Assembly (NCBI RefSeq): GCF_003044185.1
Contig: NZ_PYYB01000001.1
Location: 1,674,001-1,738,000 of the forward strand
DNA: 64,000 nt
Direction of reading: 5' to 3'
DNA from: Paraconexibacter algicola
Lineage (GTDB): Bacteria > Actinomycetota > Thermoleophilia > Solirubrobacterales > Solirubrobacteraceae
Shown: positions 29,918 through 38,065 of the stretch, one piece after another
Layout of the letters: the number at the start of each line of letters is the position of its first letter
How positions within the stretch are numbered: the stretch's first letter is position 1
Notes under the pieces: generated by a model
The model's database searches: none
Told to the model about the DNA's origin: nothing
The model's input: the letters and a program-made list of their open reading frames with translations, nothing else
Position numbers and translations under genes: made by a program

Positions 29918-31048
29918 TCAGTCCTGCTGGGCGCGCAGCCACATGCTCGCGGCCTCGACGCGGTTGGCGGCGCCGAGCTTGCGCAGGATCCGCTTGACGT
30001 GCGTCTTGGCGGTCTCGTCGGCGATGACGAGCTGGGCGGCGATCTGGGCGTTCGAGGCGCCCTGCGCGACGAGCGCGAGCACCTCGCGCTCCCGCCGCGA
30101 GAGCGTCACCTCGACCTCGTTGGCCGGCTCCCCGCCCGCCAGCAGCGCCTCCGCGGTGCGGGTCGCCGCGCCCGCGGCGCCGTCGGCGCTGACGATCTCG
30201 ATCTCCGCGTCGAGGTAGTCCCCCACGACCGCGGAGGCGCGGCGCAGCAGCTGCTGCAGCTCGTCGCCCTGGGCGCGCAGCCGCTCGGTCAGCCGGACGC
30301 GCTCGATCGCGAACCCGAGGCCCTCCGCGAACGCCCAGAGCGCGTCGCGGTCGAACTCGTCCACGCGCCGGGGCTTCATCCGGTGGTCGGCGTGCACGAA
30401 ACCGATCACGCGTCCCTCCGGCATGATCGGCGCCGCCGCGTAGGAGTGCACGTCGTACACCTCCGCCTGCGGGTGGAAGCTGTGCGGGTTGGTCATCGCG
30501 TCGTGCACGCACATCGGGATGCGGCGGCGGATCATCTCCCGCTCGCGGCTCTCCTGCTCGAGCTTCAGCGGCAGGTCGCGGCTGAACTCCAGCAGCAGCG
30601 CCGACGCCTCCGGGTCACCGGTGACGTGGAAGCTCTCCGCGATGAGCTCCGCTCCCCGGACCCGGTACACGACCGCGCGGTCGAAGCCGCACGCCCCGCA
30701 CGCCTCCGCGGAGGCGCGCGCGATGATCGCGTCGACCGTCCGCAGCTCACGCAGGCGCGTCAGCGCCTCGTGCACCGCCGCCAGCGTGTCGAGCCGCCGG
30801 CGCATCCGCCGCGTGGCGCCCTGCTGCTGGCGCGCGACGAGATCGCTCAGCCGGTGGCAGGCCTCGGCGAGCGCCGGGTCCACGTCGGCCCCGAGCCGCT
30901 CGAGCTCCGCCTCCACCGCCGCGAGCCCGTCGTCCAGGGCGCGGGCCTCCGCGTCCTGCTCGCCCTCCTGCGGGCGCCACGGCGGCAGGCGCCGCCGCGC
31001 CGCGTCGAGCTCCGGGGACTCCGGCAGCGTCACGACCCTCTCCGTCAT
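29918..31048 (-). CDS. GAF-domain LuxR-family transcriptional regulator 2
   Basis: A 376-residue paralogue of the regulator at 3583-4731. The N-terminus is helical; the GAF domain (about 105-260) includes CGFDRAVVYRVRGAELIAES, MIRRRIPMCVHDAMTNPHSF, AAPIMPEGRVIGFVHADH and WAFAEGLGFAIERV. The C-terminal LuxR helix-turn-helix is LSRREREVLALVAQGASNAQ with ETAKTHVKRILRKLGAANRV. It follows the nitrilase-like gene by 11 bases, but a TAGCGT -10 box (31057-31062, overlapping the nitrilase stop codon) lies 8 bases before ATG 31048, so it probably has its own leaderless promoter as well. A natural candidate regulator of the flavin monooxygenase/nitrilase-like genes nearby. Confidence 0.85.
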   Translation of the reverse strand: MTERVVTLPESPELDAARRRLPPWRPQEGEQDAEARALDDGLAAVEAELERLGADVDPALAEACHRLSDLVARQQQGATRRMRRRLDTLAAVHEALTRLRELRTVDAIIARASAEACGACGFDRAVVYRVRGAELIAESFHVTGDPEASALLLEFSRDLPLKLEQESREREMIRRRIPMCVHDAMTNPHSFHPQAEVYDVHSYAAAPIMPEGRVIGFVHADHRMKPRRVDEFDRDALWAFAEGLGFAIERVRLTERLRAQGDELQQLLRRASAVVGDYLDAEIEIVSADGAAGAATRTAEALLAGGEPANEVEVTLSRREREVLALVAQGASNAQIAAQLVIADETAKTHVKRILRKLGAANRVEAASMWLRAQQD

Positions 31049-31059
31049 GCCTGCCGACG

Positions 31060-32088
31060 CTACCGGCCCGCGAGCACCTCGGTGGCCGCCTCCGCGGGAA
31101 CGTGGTCGGGCAGGTCGGTCCCGGGCGTCCAGCGGTGACGGCCCAGCCGCGACTTGATCGCGTACGAGGCGCGGCCGTGCGCGTTGCCCGCCAGCCACAC
31201 GACGTGCGCCGACAGCGGGAACTCGCTGTTCCAGAACGTGCGGGGGAGCGGGTCGCGCGGGCGCGGCTGCTCCTCCAGCTCGATGTCCGCGCACACGTAG
31301 CCCTCGCCGTCGCCGTAGTCGAGGTACGCGAGGCGCTGCCCGTCAGCGTCGGTGATCTGCGTCTGGCCGATCGTGTGCGAGCGCCACTTCAGGCCCGGCA
31401 CCATCGGGGTCTCCATCTCGAACTCGCCGACGTGCGAGGGGTGGATGGCCGGCACGCCGAGGAACCGCGCGACGCGACCGGGCAGCTCGCGCCCGTACTG
31501 CGTGAACAGCTCCTGGTCGCGCTCGATGAACCACTTCCGCGTCAGCGCCCAGTCCGGGTAGGACGGGAAGTGCATCCCGCCGCCCAGCAGCTGCACGCGG
31601 CCCATCAGTCGCTCGCAGGTCTGCGTGCGACCCCACTCCCAGCCGTTGGCGAGCCCCATCACCCCGGCCGCGGTCGGCGCGACGCCGTCGTCCTTCCCCG
31701 GCCGGTAGTAGCTGTTCTCCCAGAAGCTCGGCAGGTCCTTGTCGTGCAGGTGGAACGCCCCGTCGGGCTCGCACAGCGCGTACGTGCCGCGGGTCTCCGC
31801 GCCGCGGATCGCGATGAAGCCGCCCCCGACGATGCAGCCGTGCTCGCGTGCGAGCCGCCGCAGCAGCTGCAGCGGCTCCCCGTCGACCGGCCGCGCGACG
31901 TCGCGCATCCGCCGGTCGAACGCGTTCGGGGACGAGGCCGCCTCCGGCAGCATGATCACGTCCGGGGAGTGCTCGCGCGCGGCCTGCGTGACGAGGTCCG
32001 CGCAGCGGCGCAGGTTGCCGTCGACGTCGCCGATGCGCAGGGTCGGCTGGATCGCGACCGCGCGCAGCGTGCGAGCGACGAACGCCAC
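31060..32088 (-). CDS. Nitrilase-superfamily protein 1 lacking the catalytic cysteine
   Basis: A 342-residue carbon-nitrogen hydrolase-fold protein. The Glu (LPEAA, E49) and Lys (HDKDLPSFWE, K117) of the Glu-Lys-Cys triad are present. The segment that should read G-x-G-v-a-I-C-y-E reads GVMGLANGWEW, placing Gly149 where the nucleophilic Cys belongs. The next Cys (TQTCERL) is not conserved in the paralogue at 38062-39129. Amidase chemistry through a Cys thioester is therefore unlikely; it may be a binding protein or use another mechanism. Start GTG 32088 lies 3 bases after the stop of the AidB-like gene, so they form an operon. The fold call is good; the function is unknown. Confidence 0.8.
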   Translation of the reverse strand: MAFVARTLRAVAIQPTLRIGDVDGNLRRCADLVTQAAREHSPDVIMLPEAASSPNAFDRRMRDVARPVDGEPLQLLRRLAREHGCIVGGGFIAIRGAETRGTYALCEPDGAFHLHDKDLPSFWENSYYRPGKDDGVAPTAAGVMGLANGWEWGRTQTCERLMGRVQLLGGGMHFPSYPDWALTRKWFIERDQELFTQYGRELPGRVARFLGVPAIHPSHVGEFEMETPMVPGLKWRSHTIGQTQITDADGQRLAYLDYGDGEGYVCADIELEEQPRPRDPLPRTFWNSEFPLSAHVVWLAGNAHGRASYAIKSRLGRHRWTPGTDLPDHVPAEAATEVLAGR

Positions 32089-32091
32089 CGC

Positions 32092-33750
32092 TCAGTCCTC
32101 CGTGCCCGTGGCGCGCGAGACGATCGCCTCGACGTCCAGCCCGGTCGGGAGCGCCCCGAAGACGCCGCCGCCGGCGGAGCCGTCCAGCCGCGTCGCGCAG
32201 AACGCGTCGGCGACGAAGTCGGGGGCGTGACGGACCATCTGCGCCGCCTGGATCGCGCGCGCGACCCGGCCGGTCACCTCGCGCGCCCGCGCCTCGCCGA
32301 TCCCTGCCGCGCCGCCGGCGAGGTCCGCGCGCAGCGCGTCGGCCTCCCCGTCGAGCCGGCGGTTCGCGCCGCGCGCGCCGTCGAGCTCGTCCATCACGGC
32401 CTCCGCGCAGCCGGGGTCGGTCTGCAGGGCGCGCAGCACGTCGAGCGCCTGCACGTTGCCCGAGCCCTCCCAGACGCTCATCAGCGGCGCCTCGCGGTAG
32501 GCGCGGGCGACGCGCGACTCCTCCGTGTAGCCGTAACCGCCGAGGCACTCCAGCGCCTCGCCGAGCTGGGCGGGGGCGCGCTTGCAGACCCAGTACTTCA
32601 GCGTCGGCAGCGCGAGGCGACGGAACGCGGCGGCGTGCGTGTCACCGGCGGCCTGGTCCTCGACCGCGCGGGCGAGCCGCAGGCCCGACCACATCGCCGC
32701 CTCGCTCTCGAGCGCGAGGTCGGCGAGGACCGCGGTCATCGCGGGCTGGTCGACGAGCCGGCGGCCGAACGCGATGCGGTGGCGCGACCAGTGGATCGCC
32801 TCCGTCGTGCCGACGCGCATGACCGCGGCCGAGCCGAGGATGCAGTCCAGGCGCGTGCCCTGGATCATCGCCATGATCGCCCGCACGCCGCGGCCCTGCT
32901 CGCCGACGAGGTGGCCGACGGCCCCGTCGAACGTCACCTCCGCGGTCGGGTTGGACCGGTTGCCGAGCTTGTCCTTCAGCCGGTCGACGCGCATGCCGTT
33001 GCGGCTGCCGTCCGGGTTGCGGCACGGCACCAGCAGCGTGCTCAGGCCGTCCGCGGTCTGCGCGAGCACGAACATCGCGTCGGACTGGATCGCCGACACG
33101 AACCACTTCTCGCCGGTCACGCGCCAGGTGCCGTCCTCGTGCGGGACCGCGACCGTCGTGGAGCGGCGGACGTCCGAGCCGCCCGAGCGCTCGGTCAGGG
33201 CCATGCCGACGAGCGCGCCGGTCTTGTCCTGCGGGCCGATCGGCCGCGGGTCGTAGCTGCCGCTGGTGACGAGCGGCTCCCAGACCGCGGCGACCGACGG
33301 CTCGAGCCGCAGCGCCGGCACCGACGAGTGGGTCATCGCGAGCGGGCAGCCGACCCCGGCCTCCGCCTGGTTGATCGCGATGAACCCGGCGGCGCGCGCG
33401 ACGTGCGCGCCCGGGCGCCCGTCGGTCCACGCCGCCCCGGAGACCCCGGCGCGCACGGCGGCGCCGAGCACCTCGTGCCAGCCCGGGTGCAGTGCGATCG
33501 CGTCGGTGCGCGCGCCACCCCGGTCGTAGGGGACGAGCTGCGGCGGGTGCTCGTTGGCGGCGAAGCCGGCGTCGAGCAGCGCGGTGCTGCCGGCGACGCG
33601 GCCGAAGGCGCGGGTCTCGTCGACGAGCGCGTCGGCGCCGTAGGCGCGGAGCGCGTCGAGCATCGCGCGGTCGGTGCCGACGAGGTCGACGTCGGCGAAG
33701 CGCGGCGGCTGCTCGGGGGTCGTGGTGGGCTGTTCGACGGCGAGGGCCAT
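32092..33750 (-). CDS. AidB-like acyl-CoA dehydrogenase
   Basis: A 552-residue acyl-CoA dehydrogenase of the AidB/large subgroup, much longer than the 380-residue enzymes elsewhere in the window. Motifs: ALHPGWHEVLG near residue 85, MALTERSGGSDVRR near 186, DKLGNRSNPTAEVTFDG near 265, CLGGYGYTEESRVARAYREA near 405 and EGSGNVQALDVLRAL near 430, followed by a helical C-terminal extension. AidB proteins bind FAD and have weak isovaleryl-CoA activity; their role is unclear. Start ATG 33750 was chosen; a weak TTGGAT box (33757-33762) lies 6 bases upstream. It is the first gene of an operon with the nitrilase-like gene and perhaps the LuxR gene. Confidence 0.85.
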   Translation of the reverse strand: MALAVEQPTTTPEQPPRFADVDLVGTDRAMLDALRAYGADALVDETRAFGRVAGSTALLDAGFAANEHPPQLVPYDRGGARTDAIALHPGWHEVLGAAVRAGVSGAAWTDGRPGAHVARAAGFIAINQAEAGVGCPLAMTHSSVPALRLEPSVAAVWEPLVTSGSYDPRPIGPQDKTGALVGMALTERSGGSDVRRSTTVAVPHEDGTWRVTGEKWFVSAIQSDAMFVLAQTADGLSTLLVPCRNPDGSRNGMRVDRLKDKLGNRSNPTAEVTFDGAVGHLVGEQGRGVRAIMAMIQGTRLDCILGSAAVMRVGTTEAIHWSRHRIAFGRRLVDQPAMTAVLADLALESEAAMWSGLRLARAVEDQAAGDTHAAAFRRLALPTLKYWVCKRAPAQLGEALECLGGYGYTEESRVARAYREAPLMSVWEGSGNVQALDVLRALQTDPGCAEAVMDELDGARGANRRLDGEADALRADLAGGAAGIGEARAREVTGRVARAIQAAQMVRHAPDFVADAFCATRLDGSAGGGVFGALPTGLDVEAIVSRATGTED

Positions 33751-33792
33751 GACCCCATCCAACCCGACCCGGCACCGCGCGCGAAAGGGGAA

Positions 33793-33831
33793 TTCCCCCC
33801 GAGGGGGTCCAAGGTGTCCCCCCAGTGGTGA
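33793..33831. promoter_or_regulatory. G/C-run near-palindromic element upstream of the AidB-like gene
   Basis: The element contains GAGGGGG (33801-33807), then GTGTCCCCCC and AGTGGTGA (ending 33831). It matches the element at 36503-36540 closely, including the spacing and the flanking GTGTCCCCC and AGTGGTGA blocks. It lies 43-81 bases upstream of ATG 33750, on the far side of the expected -35 region. Confidence 0.6.
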
Positions 33832-33858
33832 CGCACGCGGCGCCAGGTCCCGCGGACC

Positions 33859-35265
33859 TCAGGCCAGAGCGGGCCGGCGGTCGTCCGCGGGGGCCGACGA
33901 GGCGGGGGCCGGAGCGGCCCGGAAGGCGGCGGCGGACGCCGCCTTGCGGCGGGCGAACCGCCGCTCCTCGACGAGCCGAGCACCCTCGCGACGCACGTCG
34001 CGCTTCAGCGTCGTCCACAGACGGCGGTTGTCGATCTCCGGGTCGCGGACCGCGCCCGCCAGCCACCGCACGAGCCGCGACGGGGTGAAGACCTCGCCCG
34101 GCAGCCGCTTGCGCGAGAAGACGTCGAGCACCTCCGTCGGCCCGTCGGGGCGGGCGGCCAGCCACGCGTACGCGGTCGCCTCGATCGGCGACACGTCGTC
34201 GGCGAGCCCGAGTCCGTTGGCCCACTGGTACATCGGCAGGCACTGGGCGTCGCGGTCGTCCTCCCACGCGGCGAGCGCGCGGTCGAGTGCCGCCGGGTCG
34301 TCCAGCGCGGGCGCCGCCGCCTCGCCGAGCAGGCGGCCGAAGCGCAGCGCGTCGCGGATGCCCTGCGCGGTCACCGGGTCCTTGAAGTGCCCGGCGTCGC
34401 CGGTGAGCGCCCAGCCCGGTCCGTGGGAGTGGCGGAAGTACGCGGGGTGCTTGTAGGAGACGCGGATCTTCGACGCGCGCGTGCAGCCCTCCAGGCGCCG
34501 CGCCAGCGGCCCGACCCGGGCGACGGTGCGGTCGAAGGCGGCCTCCTTGTCGTCCTGGTACTCGTCCTCGCGCCGCTTGGGCGACATGAGGAGGACGACC
34601 GACTGCCCGCCGTCGCAGGGGAAGACGGTGACGAGCTCGTCCTCGTCGCGCCACTGGGAGGCGATGTGGCGCAGCTCGTCGCGCGGGTCGTCGTAGTAGG
34701 CGAACGCCATCAGGCGGCGGTTCTGCCACTCGTGGTGCGCGCGGGTGCCCACGAGCCGGGCGATCGTCGAGTTGCGGCCGTCGGCGCCGATGACGAGCTT
34801 CGCGTGGATCTCGCCCTCCTCGCCGTCGCGGTCGCGCCAGCGCACGCCGGTGACGCGGCCGGTCGCGTCGCGCAGCAGGCCGGTGACGCGGGTGCGCTCG
34901 CGGATCTCGGCGCCGGCCTCGCGCGCGGTCTCGACCAGCGCGTTGTCGAGCCCGGGGCGGCGCACGCACGAGCCGTGGGCGAAGCCCTCGTAGGAGCTGA
35001 ACGGGCCGGTGACGTCGACCGTCTCGGTCCCGAGTCCGGCGGCGGTGTGGAGCGGCGGGTCGAGCGCCATGACGCGGTCGCGCGCGCCCAGCCGCTCGAG
35101 CTCGGCCCAGTGGTTGGGGAAGAAGAGGTGGGTGGAGAGCGTGTCGCTGGGGAACGACGCGCCGTCCAGCGCGATCACGGCACGTCCGCGGCGGGCGAGG
35201 GCGATCGCGGCGGCGCTCCCGGCGCAGCGCGCGCCGACGACGAGGACATCGGTGGTCTCGGGCAT
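33859..35265 (-). CDS. FAD-dependent monooxygenase 1 (PHBH fold)
   Basis: A 468-residue single-component flavin oxidoreductase. The dinucleotide-binding motif is VVGARCAGSAAAIALAR (residues 9-25), the DG motif GADGRNSTIAR (about 165) and the GD motif LTGDAGHFKDPVTAQGIRDA (about 300). These mark the p-hydroxybenzoate hydroxylase/geranylgeranyl reductase superfamily, which hydroxylates or reduces polycyclic or aromatic substrates. It is clearly paralogous to the protein at 36575-38065 (shared FPSDTLSTH and AGDAGHFKDP blocks). Start ATG 35265 has CATCGT 6 bases and TTGCAA 30 bases upstream, the latter within a perfect inverted repeat. Probably repressed by the divergent TetR gene. Substrate unknown. 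Confidence 0.87.
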   Translation of the reverse strand: MPETTDVLVVGARCAGSAAAIALARRGRAVIALDGASFPSDTLSTHLFFPNHWAELERLGARDRVMALDPPLHTAAGLGTETVDVTGPFSSYEGFAHGSCVRRPGLDNALVETAREAGAEIRERTRVTGLLRDATGRVTGVRWRDRDGEEGEIHAKLVIGADGRNSTIARLVGTRAHHEWQNRRLMAFAYYDDPRDELRHIASQWRDEDELVTVFPCDGGQSVVLLMSPKRREDEYQDDKEAAFDRTVARVGPLARRLEGCTRASKIRVSYKHPAYFRHSHGPGWALTGDAGHFKDPVTAQGIRDALRFGRLLGEAAAPALDDPAALDRALAAWEDDRDAQCLPMYQWANGLGLADDVSPIEATAYAWLAARPDGPTEVLDVFSRKRLPGEVFTPSRLVRWLAGAVRDPEIDNRRLWTTLKRDVRREGARLVEERRFARRKAASAAAFRAAPAPASSAPADDRRPALA

Positions 35266-35295
35266 GCCGCGACGATGCCACGCCCCGGAGTGTTT

Positions 35296-35349
35296 TGCAA
35301 GTCCGTTCATTTCGTGAACGGACTTGCAGAGACGGTAGGGTGGGGCGCG
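35296..35349. promoter_or_regulatory. TetR operator and divergent promoters
   Basis: A perfect inverted repeat TGCAAGTCCGTTCA-N5-TGAACGGACTTGCA (35296-35328) lies between the divergent flavin monooxygenase and TetR genes. On the minus strand its TTGCAA serves as a -35 box 18 bases from CATCGT. On the plus strand TAGGGT (35336-35341) is 8 bases from ATG 35350. A repressor here would block both promoters. Confidence 0.8.
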
Positions 35350-36054
35350 ATGCCCGACACGCTCGACACCTCCGCGGCCGCCCGCGGCGAGCGCCGGCGC
35401 GCACGGACGCGCACGGCGATCATGGACGCGGCCGAGGAGGTCTTCCGCCGCGACGGCTACGAGCCCGCCCGCATCGAGGAGATCGCCGAACGCGCCGACG
35501 TCTCGGTCGGCTCGATCTACACGCACTTCGAGAACAAGCGCGGCCTGTACCTGACCCTCGTCGAGCGCTCGCTCGCCCTGTTCGGCGAGTACATGCTCCG
35601 CAGCGAGGACCCGTCCTTCACCCCGCTGCAGCGCGTCCTGGCCGGCGGCGACGCGTACCTGCGCTTCCACCAGGAGCACCCCGGCGCCTTCCAGTTCCTC
35701 GCCTTCCGCGCGCCCGGGGTCGCCGGGCTCACGGACGACGACGCGCTCGAGGCCCGCATCCGCGACCAGGTCGGCGGCCTGCTGGAGCGGTTCGCGCAGA
35801 ACATCGACGCGGCGATCGCGGCCGGCGAGGCCCGGCCCGTCGACAGCGCCCGACTGGCCCGCTACCTCTGGGGCGCGTGGAACGGCGTGATCGGCCTGCG
35901 GCTGCAGCCCGACGGGCTGCGCCTCTCCGACGCCGAGATCACTGAGACGCTCGAGCTCGCCCGCTGGCTCCTGCGCGAGGGCCTCGCGACGGGCGCCCTG
36001 CGCGGGCCCGACGGTGCGGTCGACGGCCGCGTGCCGCTCCCCCGGATCCGCTGA
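35350..36054 (+). CDS. TetR-family regulator of flavin monooxygenase 1
   Basis: A 234-residue regulator with an N-terminal helix-turn-helix (RTAIMDAAEEVFRRDGYEPA, IEEIAERADVSVGSIYTHFE at about residues 20-68) and a larger than usual ligand domain containing FLAFRAPGVAGLTDDDALEA and YLWGAWNGVIGLRLQPDGL. The perfect 14-bp-arm operator just upstream, overlapping the promoter of the divergent monooxygenase, makes local autoregulated repression likely. The ligand is unknown but is presumably the monooxygenase substrate or product. Confidence 0.87.
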   Translation: MPDTLDTSAAARGERRRARTRTAIMDAAEEVFRRDGYEPARIEEIAERADVSVGSIYTHFENKRGLYLTLVERSLALFGEYMLRSEDPSFTPLQRVLAGGDAYLRFHQEHPGAFQFLAFRAPGVAGLTDDDALEARIRDQVGGLLERFAQNIDAAIAAGEARPVDSARLARYLWGAWNGVIGLRLQPDGLRLSDAEITETLELARWLLREGLATGALRGPDGAVDGRVPLPRIR

Positions 36055-36102
36055 CGTTCCCGCCCGGTGGCCTGCAGCACGCCCGCGCCCCGTACCCCCG
36101 GC

Positions 36103-36480
36103 ATGACGCCGATCTCCGGACTCCGCGCCGCGCTCGCCGGTGGCCGCCTCGCCGCCGGCGTCCTCGCCCTCGGCGCGCCCGCCACCGTCGCCCGCGCGGT
36201 CGGGACCACGCCCGCCGACAACCCCGACGGCGACTACCTGCTACGCCTGTTCGGCTCGCGCGAGCTCGTGGTCGGCGCGATCGCGGCCGGGGCGCTCGGC
36301 CCCGGGACCGCCACGCGCGCCTTCCTTCTCGGGGCCGGGGTCGACGCGCTCGACGCGGCCGCCGTGCTGCGCGCCGGACGCGACGGACGGTTCGCGCCGC
36401 ACCGGGCCCGCGCCATCGCCTCGGGCTGCCTGGCGATCGCCGCGCTCGGCGTCGTCGCGGCCGCCGTCCCGCGCGGCTGA
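36103..36480 (+). CDS. Small membrane protein, DUF4267-like
   Basis: A 125-residue hydrophobic protein with about four predicted membrane helices: GRLAAGVLALGAPATVARAV, LVVGAIAAGALGPG, AFLLGAGVDALDAAAVL and AIASGCLAIAALGVVAAAV. The pattern with LLRLFGSRELVVG resembles DUF4267-type membrane proteins of unknown function. ATG 36103 was preferred to a GTG at 36067 because the hydrophobic protein begins there. It lies between the TetR and flavin monooxygenase 2 genes on the same strand; a separate promoter follows it. Confidence 0.65.
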   Translation: MTPISGLRAALAGGRLAAGVLALGAPATVARAVGTTPADNPDGDYLLRLFGSRELVVGAIAAGALGPGTATRAFLLGAGVDALDAAAVLRAGRDGRFAPHRARAIASGCLAIAALGVVAAAVPRG

Positions 36481-36502
36481 CCGATCGACCGCGAGGGCAA
36501 CT

Positions 36503-36577
36503 TCACCCCGGAGGGGGCAAGAGTGTCCCCCGAGTGGTGATGGCGCGCACGCGCCCGCCGCCTACGGTCGTCCCGTG
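36503..36577 (+). promoter_or_regulatory. G/C-run element and leaderless promoter of flavin monooxygenase 2
   Basis: A near-symmetric element TCACC-N28-GGTGA (36503-36540) with inner GGGGG (36513-36517) and CCCCC (36527-36531) sits just upstream of TACGGT (36563-36568), which is 6 bases before GTG 36575. Its closest relative is at 33793-33831. The position is right for an activator touching the -35 region. Confidence 0.65.
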
Positions 36578-38065
36578 ACCTCCTCGCCCCACTACGACGC
36601 GCTCGTCGTCGGTGCGCGGTGCGCGGGCTCGGCCGCCGCCATCGCCCTGGCGCGCGCCGGACGCCGCGTCCTGCTCGTCGACCGCACCGCGTTCCCCTCC
36701 GACACGCTGTCCACGCACGTGAACTTCCCGAGCGCCGTCGCGGAGATCGACAAGCTCGGTGCGCTCGAGCGCGTCATGGCGTGCGACCCGCCGAAGGCCA
36801 CGCACGGCATGGTGCAGGCCGACGGCGTGCGTTGCCTGGAGCGGTTCGCGTCGGTCGACGGGATCGACTACGGCATCTGCGTGCCGCGCCCGCACTTCGA
36901 CGACGCGCTGGTGCGCACCGCGATCGACGCCGGCGCCGAGCTGCGCGAGCGGACCTCGTGCGAGCGGCTGGTCTGGGCGGGCGGTCGGGTCACCGGCGCG
37001 GTGCTCCGCGGCCCCGACGGCGAGGAGTACGCGGTGTCCTGCTCGCTGCTCGTCGGCGCCGACGGCCGCCGGTCGAGCGTCGCGCGGATGGTCGGCAGCG
37101 AGCGGCCCTACCGCGGGTCGGACAACAACCGCGCCTGCGCCTTCTTCTACATGGACGACCCGCAGGTCGGGACCGTCTGGCGGGAGCGGCTCATCCAGCT
37201 GCGCCAGGGTGCCACCCACGCGCTCATCTTCCCCTGCCCCGACGACCGCGTCCTGTGCCTCTTCATGGGCCCGCGCGAGGACATCCCTGCCTGGCGCAAG
37301 GACCCGATGGGCATGTGGGAGCGGATGCTCGAGGAGAACCCCGCCGTGCGCGAGCGGCTCGGCGGCGCGACGAACTTCACGAAGCTCCGCTCCACCGCGG
37401 AGAACCCCGCGTTCTTCCGTCGCTCCTCCGGCCCGGGCTGGTGCCTGGCCGGCGACGCCGGCCACTTCAAGGATCCGATCATCGGGCAGGGCATGCGCGA
37501 CGCGATGCGCTTCGGCCGCCTCTGGGGCGAGGCCGCCGCCCCGGTCCTCGACGACCCCGCCGCGCTCGACGCCGCGCTGCGCGCGGTCGAGGAGCGCCGC
37601 GACCGCGAGTGCATGGCCACCTACCACTGGGGCAACCGCGAGTCGCGGATCTTCGACGTCAGCCCGCTGCACCGCGAGGTCCTCGCGGCCTGGGACGGCG
37701 CCGACCCGCCGCGGCTGCTGCACATGTTCGACCGCATCCAGTCCCCCCATCGGGTCCTCAACCCGCTCGTGGGGGCGCGCTTCGCCACGCGCGCGATGCT
37801 CCGCCGCGGGGCCGACCGGCGCGCGATCCTCCGCGAGGCCGTCGAGGAGCTGCGGATCGACGCCGGCATCTGGCGGGAGGAGCTCTTCCCGCGCTTCCGC
37901 AGCACCCGCCAGTCGCGCAGCGAGCGCACCGACTGGCAGTGGCCGCCGCGACGGCCCGCCCGCGCGGCGGGCGCGGCGCCCGCCGTCGCCCCCGCCGCCG
38001 TCGCGGTCGATCCGCTCGACATCGGGGAGTCCGTCCCCGCCGGCGCCGAGCGGGTGGCGGCATGA
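36575..38065 (+). CDS. FAD-dependent monooxygenase 2 (PHBH fold)
   Basis: A 496-residue paralogue of the enzyme at 33859-35265. Motifs: VVGARCAGSAAAIALARAG at residues 10-28, GADGRRSSVARMVG near 165 and LAGDAGHFKDPIIGQGMRDA near 290. The C-terminal 60 residues are Ala/Pro/Arg rich and probably flexible. GTG 36575 was chosen because the -10 box is 6 bases upstream; the frame is open far upstream but has no homology. Its stop overlaps the start of the nitrilase-like gene (ATGA), so the two products are made together. Likely hydroxylates or reduces a cyclic substrate; identity unknown. Confidence 0.87.
   Translation: MTSSPHYDALVVGARCAGSAAAIALARAGRRVLLVDRTAFPSDTLSTHVNFPSAVAEIDKLGALERVMACDPPKATHGMVQADGVRCLERFASVDGIDYGICVPRPHFDDALVRTAIDAGAELRERTSCERLVWAGGRVTGAVLRGPDGEEYAVSCSLLVGADGRRSSVARMVGSERPYRGSDNNRACAFFYMDDPQVGTVWRERLIQLRQGATHALIFPCPDDRVLCLFMGPREDIPAWRKDPMGMWERMLEENPAVRERLGGATNFTKLRSTAENPAFFRRSSGPGWCLAGDAGHFKDPIIGQGMRDAMRFGRLWGEAAAPVLDDPAALDAALRAVEERRDRECMATYHWGNRESRIFDVSPLHREVLAAWDGADPPRLLHMFDRIQSPHRVLNPLVGARFATRAMLRRGADRRAILREAVEELRIDAGIWREELFPRFRSTRQSRSERTDWQWPPRRPARAAGAAPAVAPAAVAVDPLDIGESVPAGAERVAA

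Noticed and set aside
31594-31626. Cys of TQTCERL in nitrilase-like protein 1 as a possible replacement nucleophile
   Set aside because: It lies after the nucleophile elbow and is absent (SRTAARL) in the paralogue, so it is unlikely to be catalytic.
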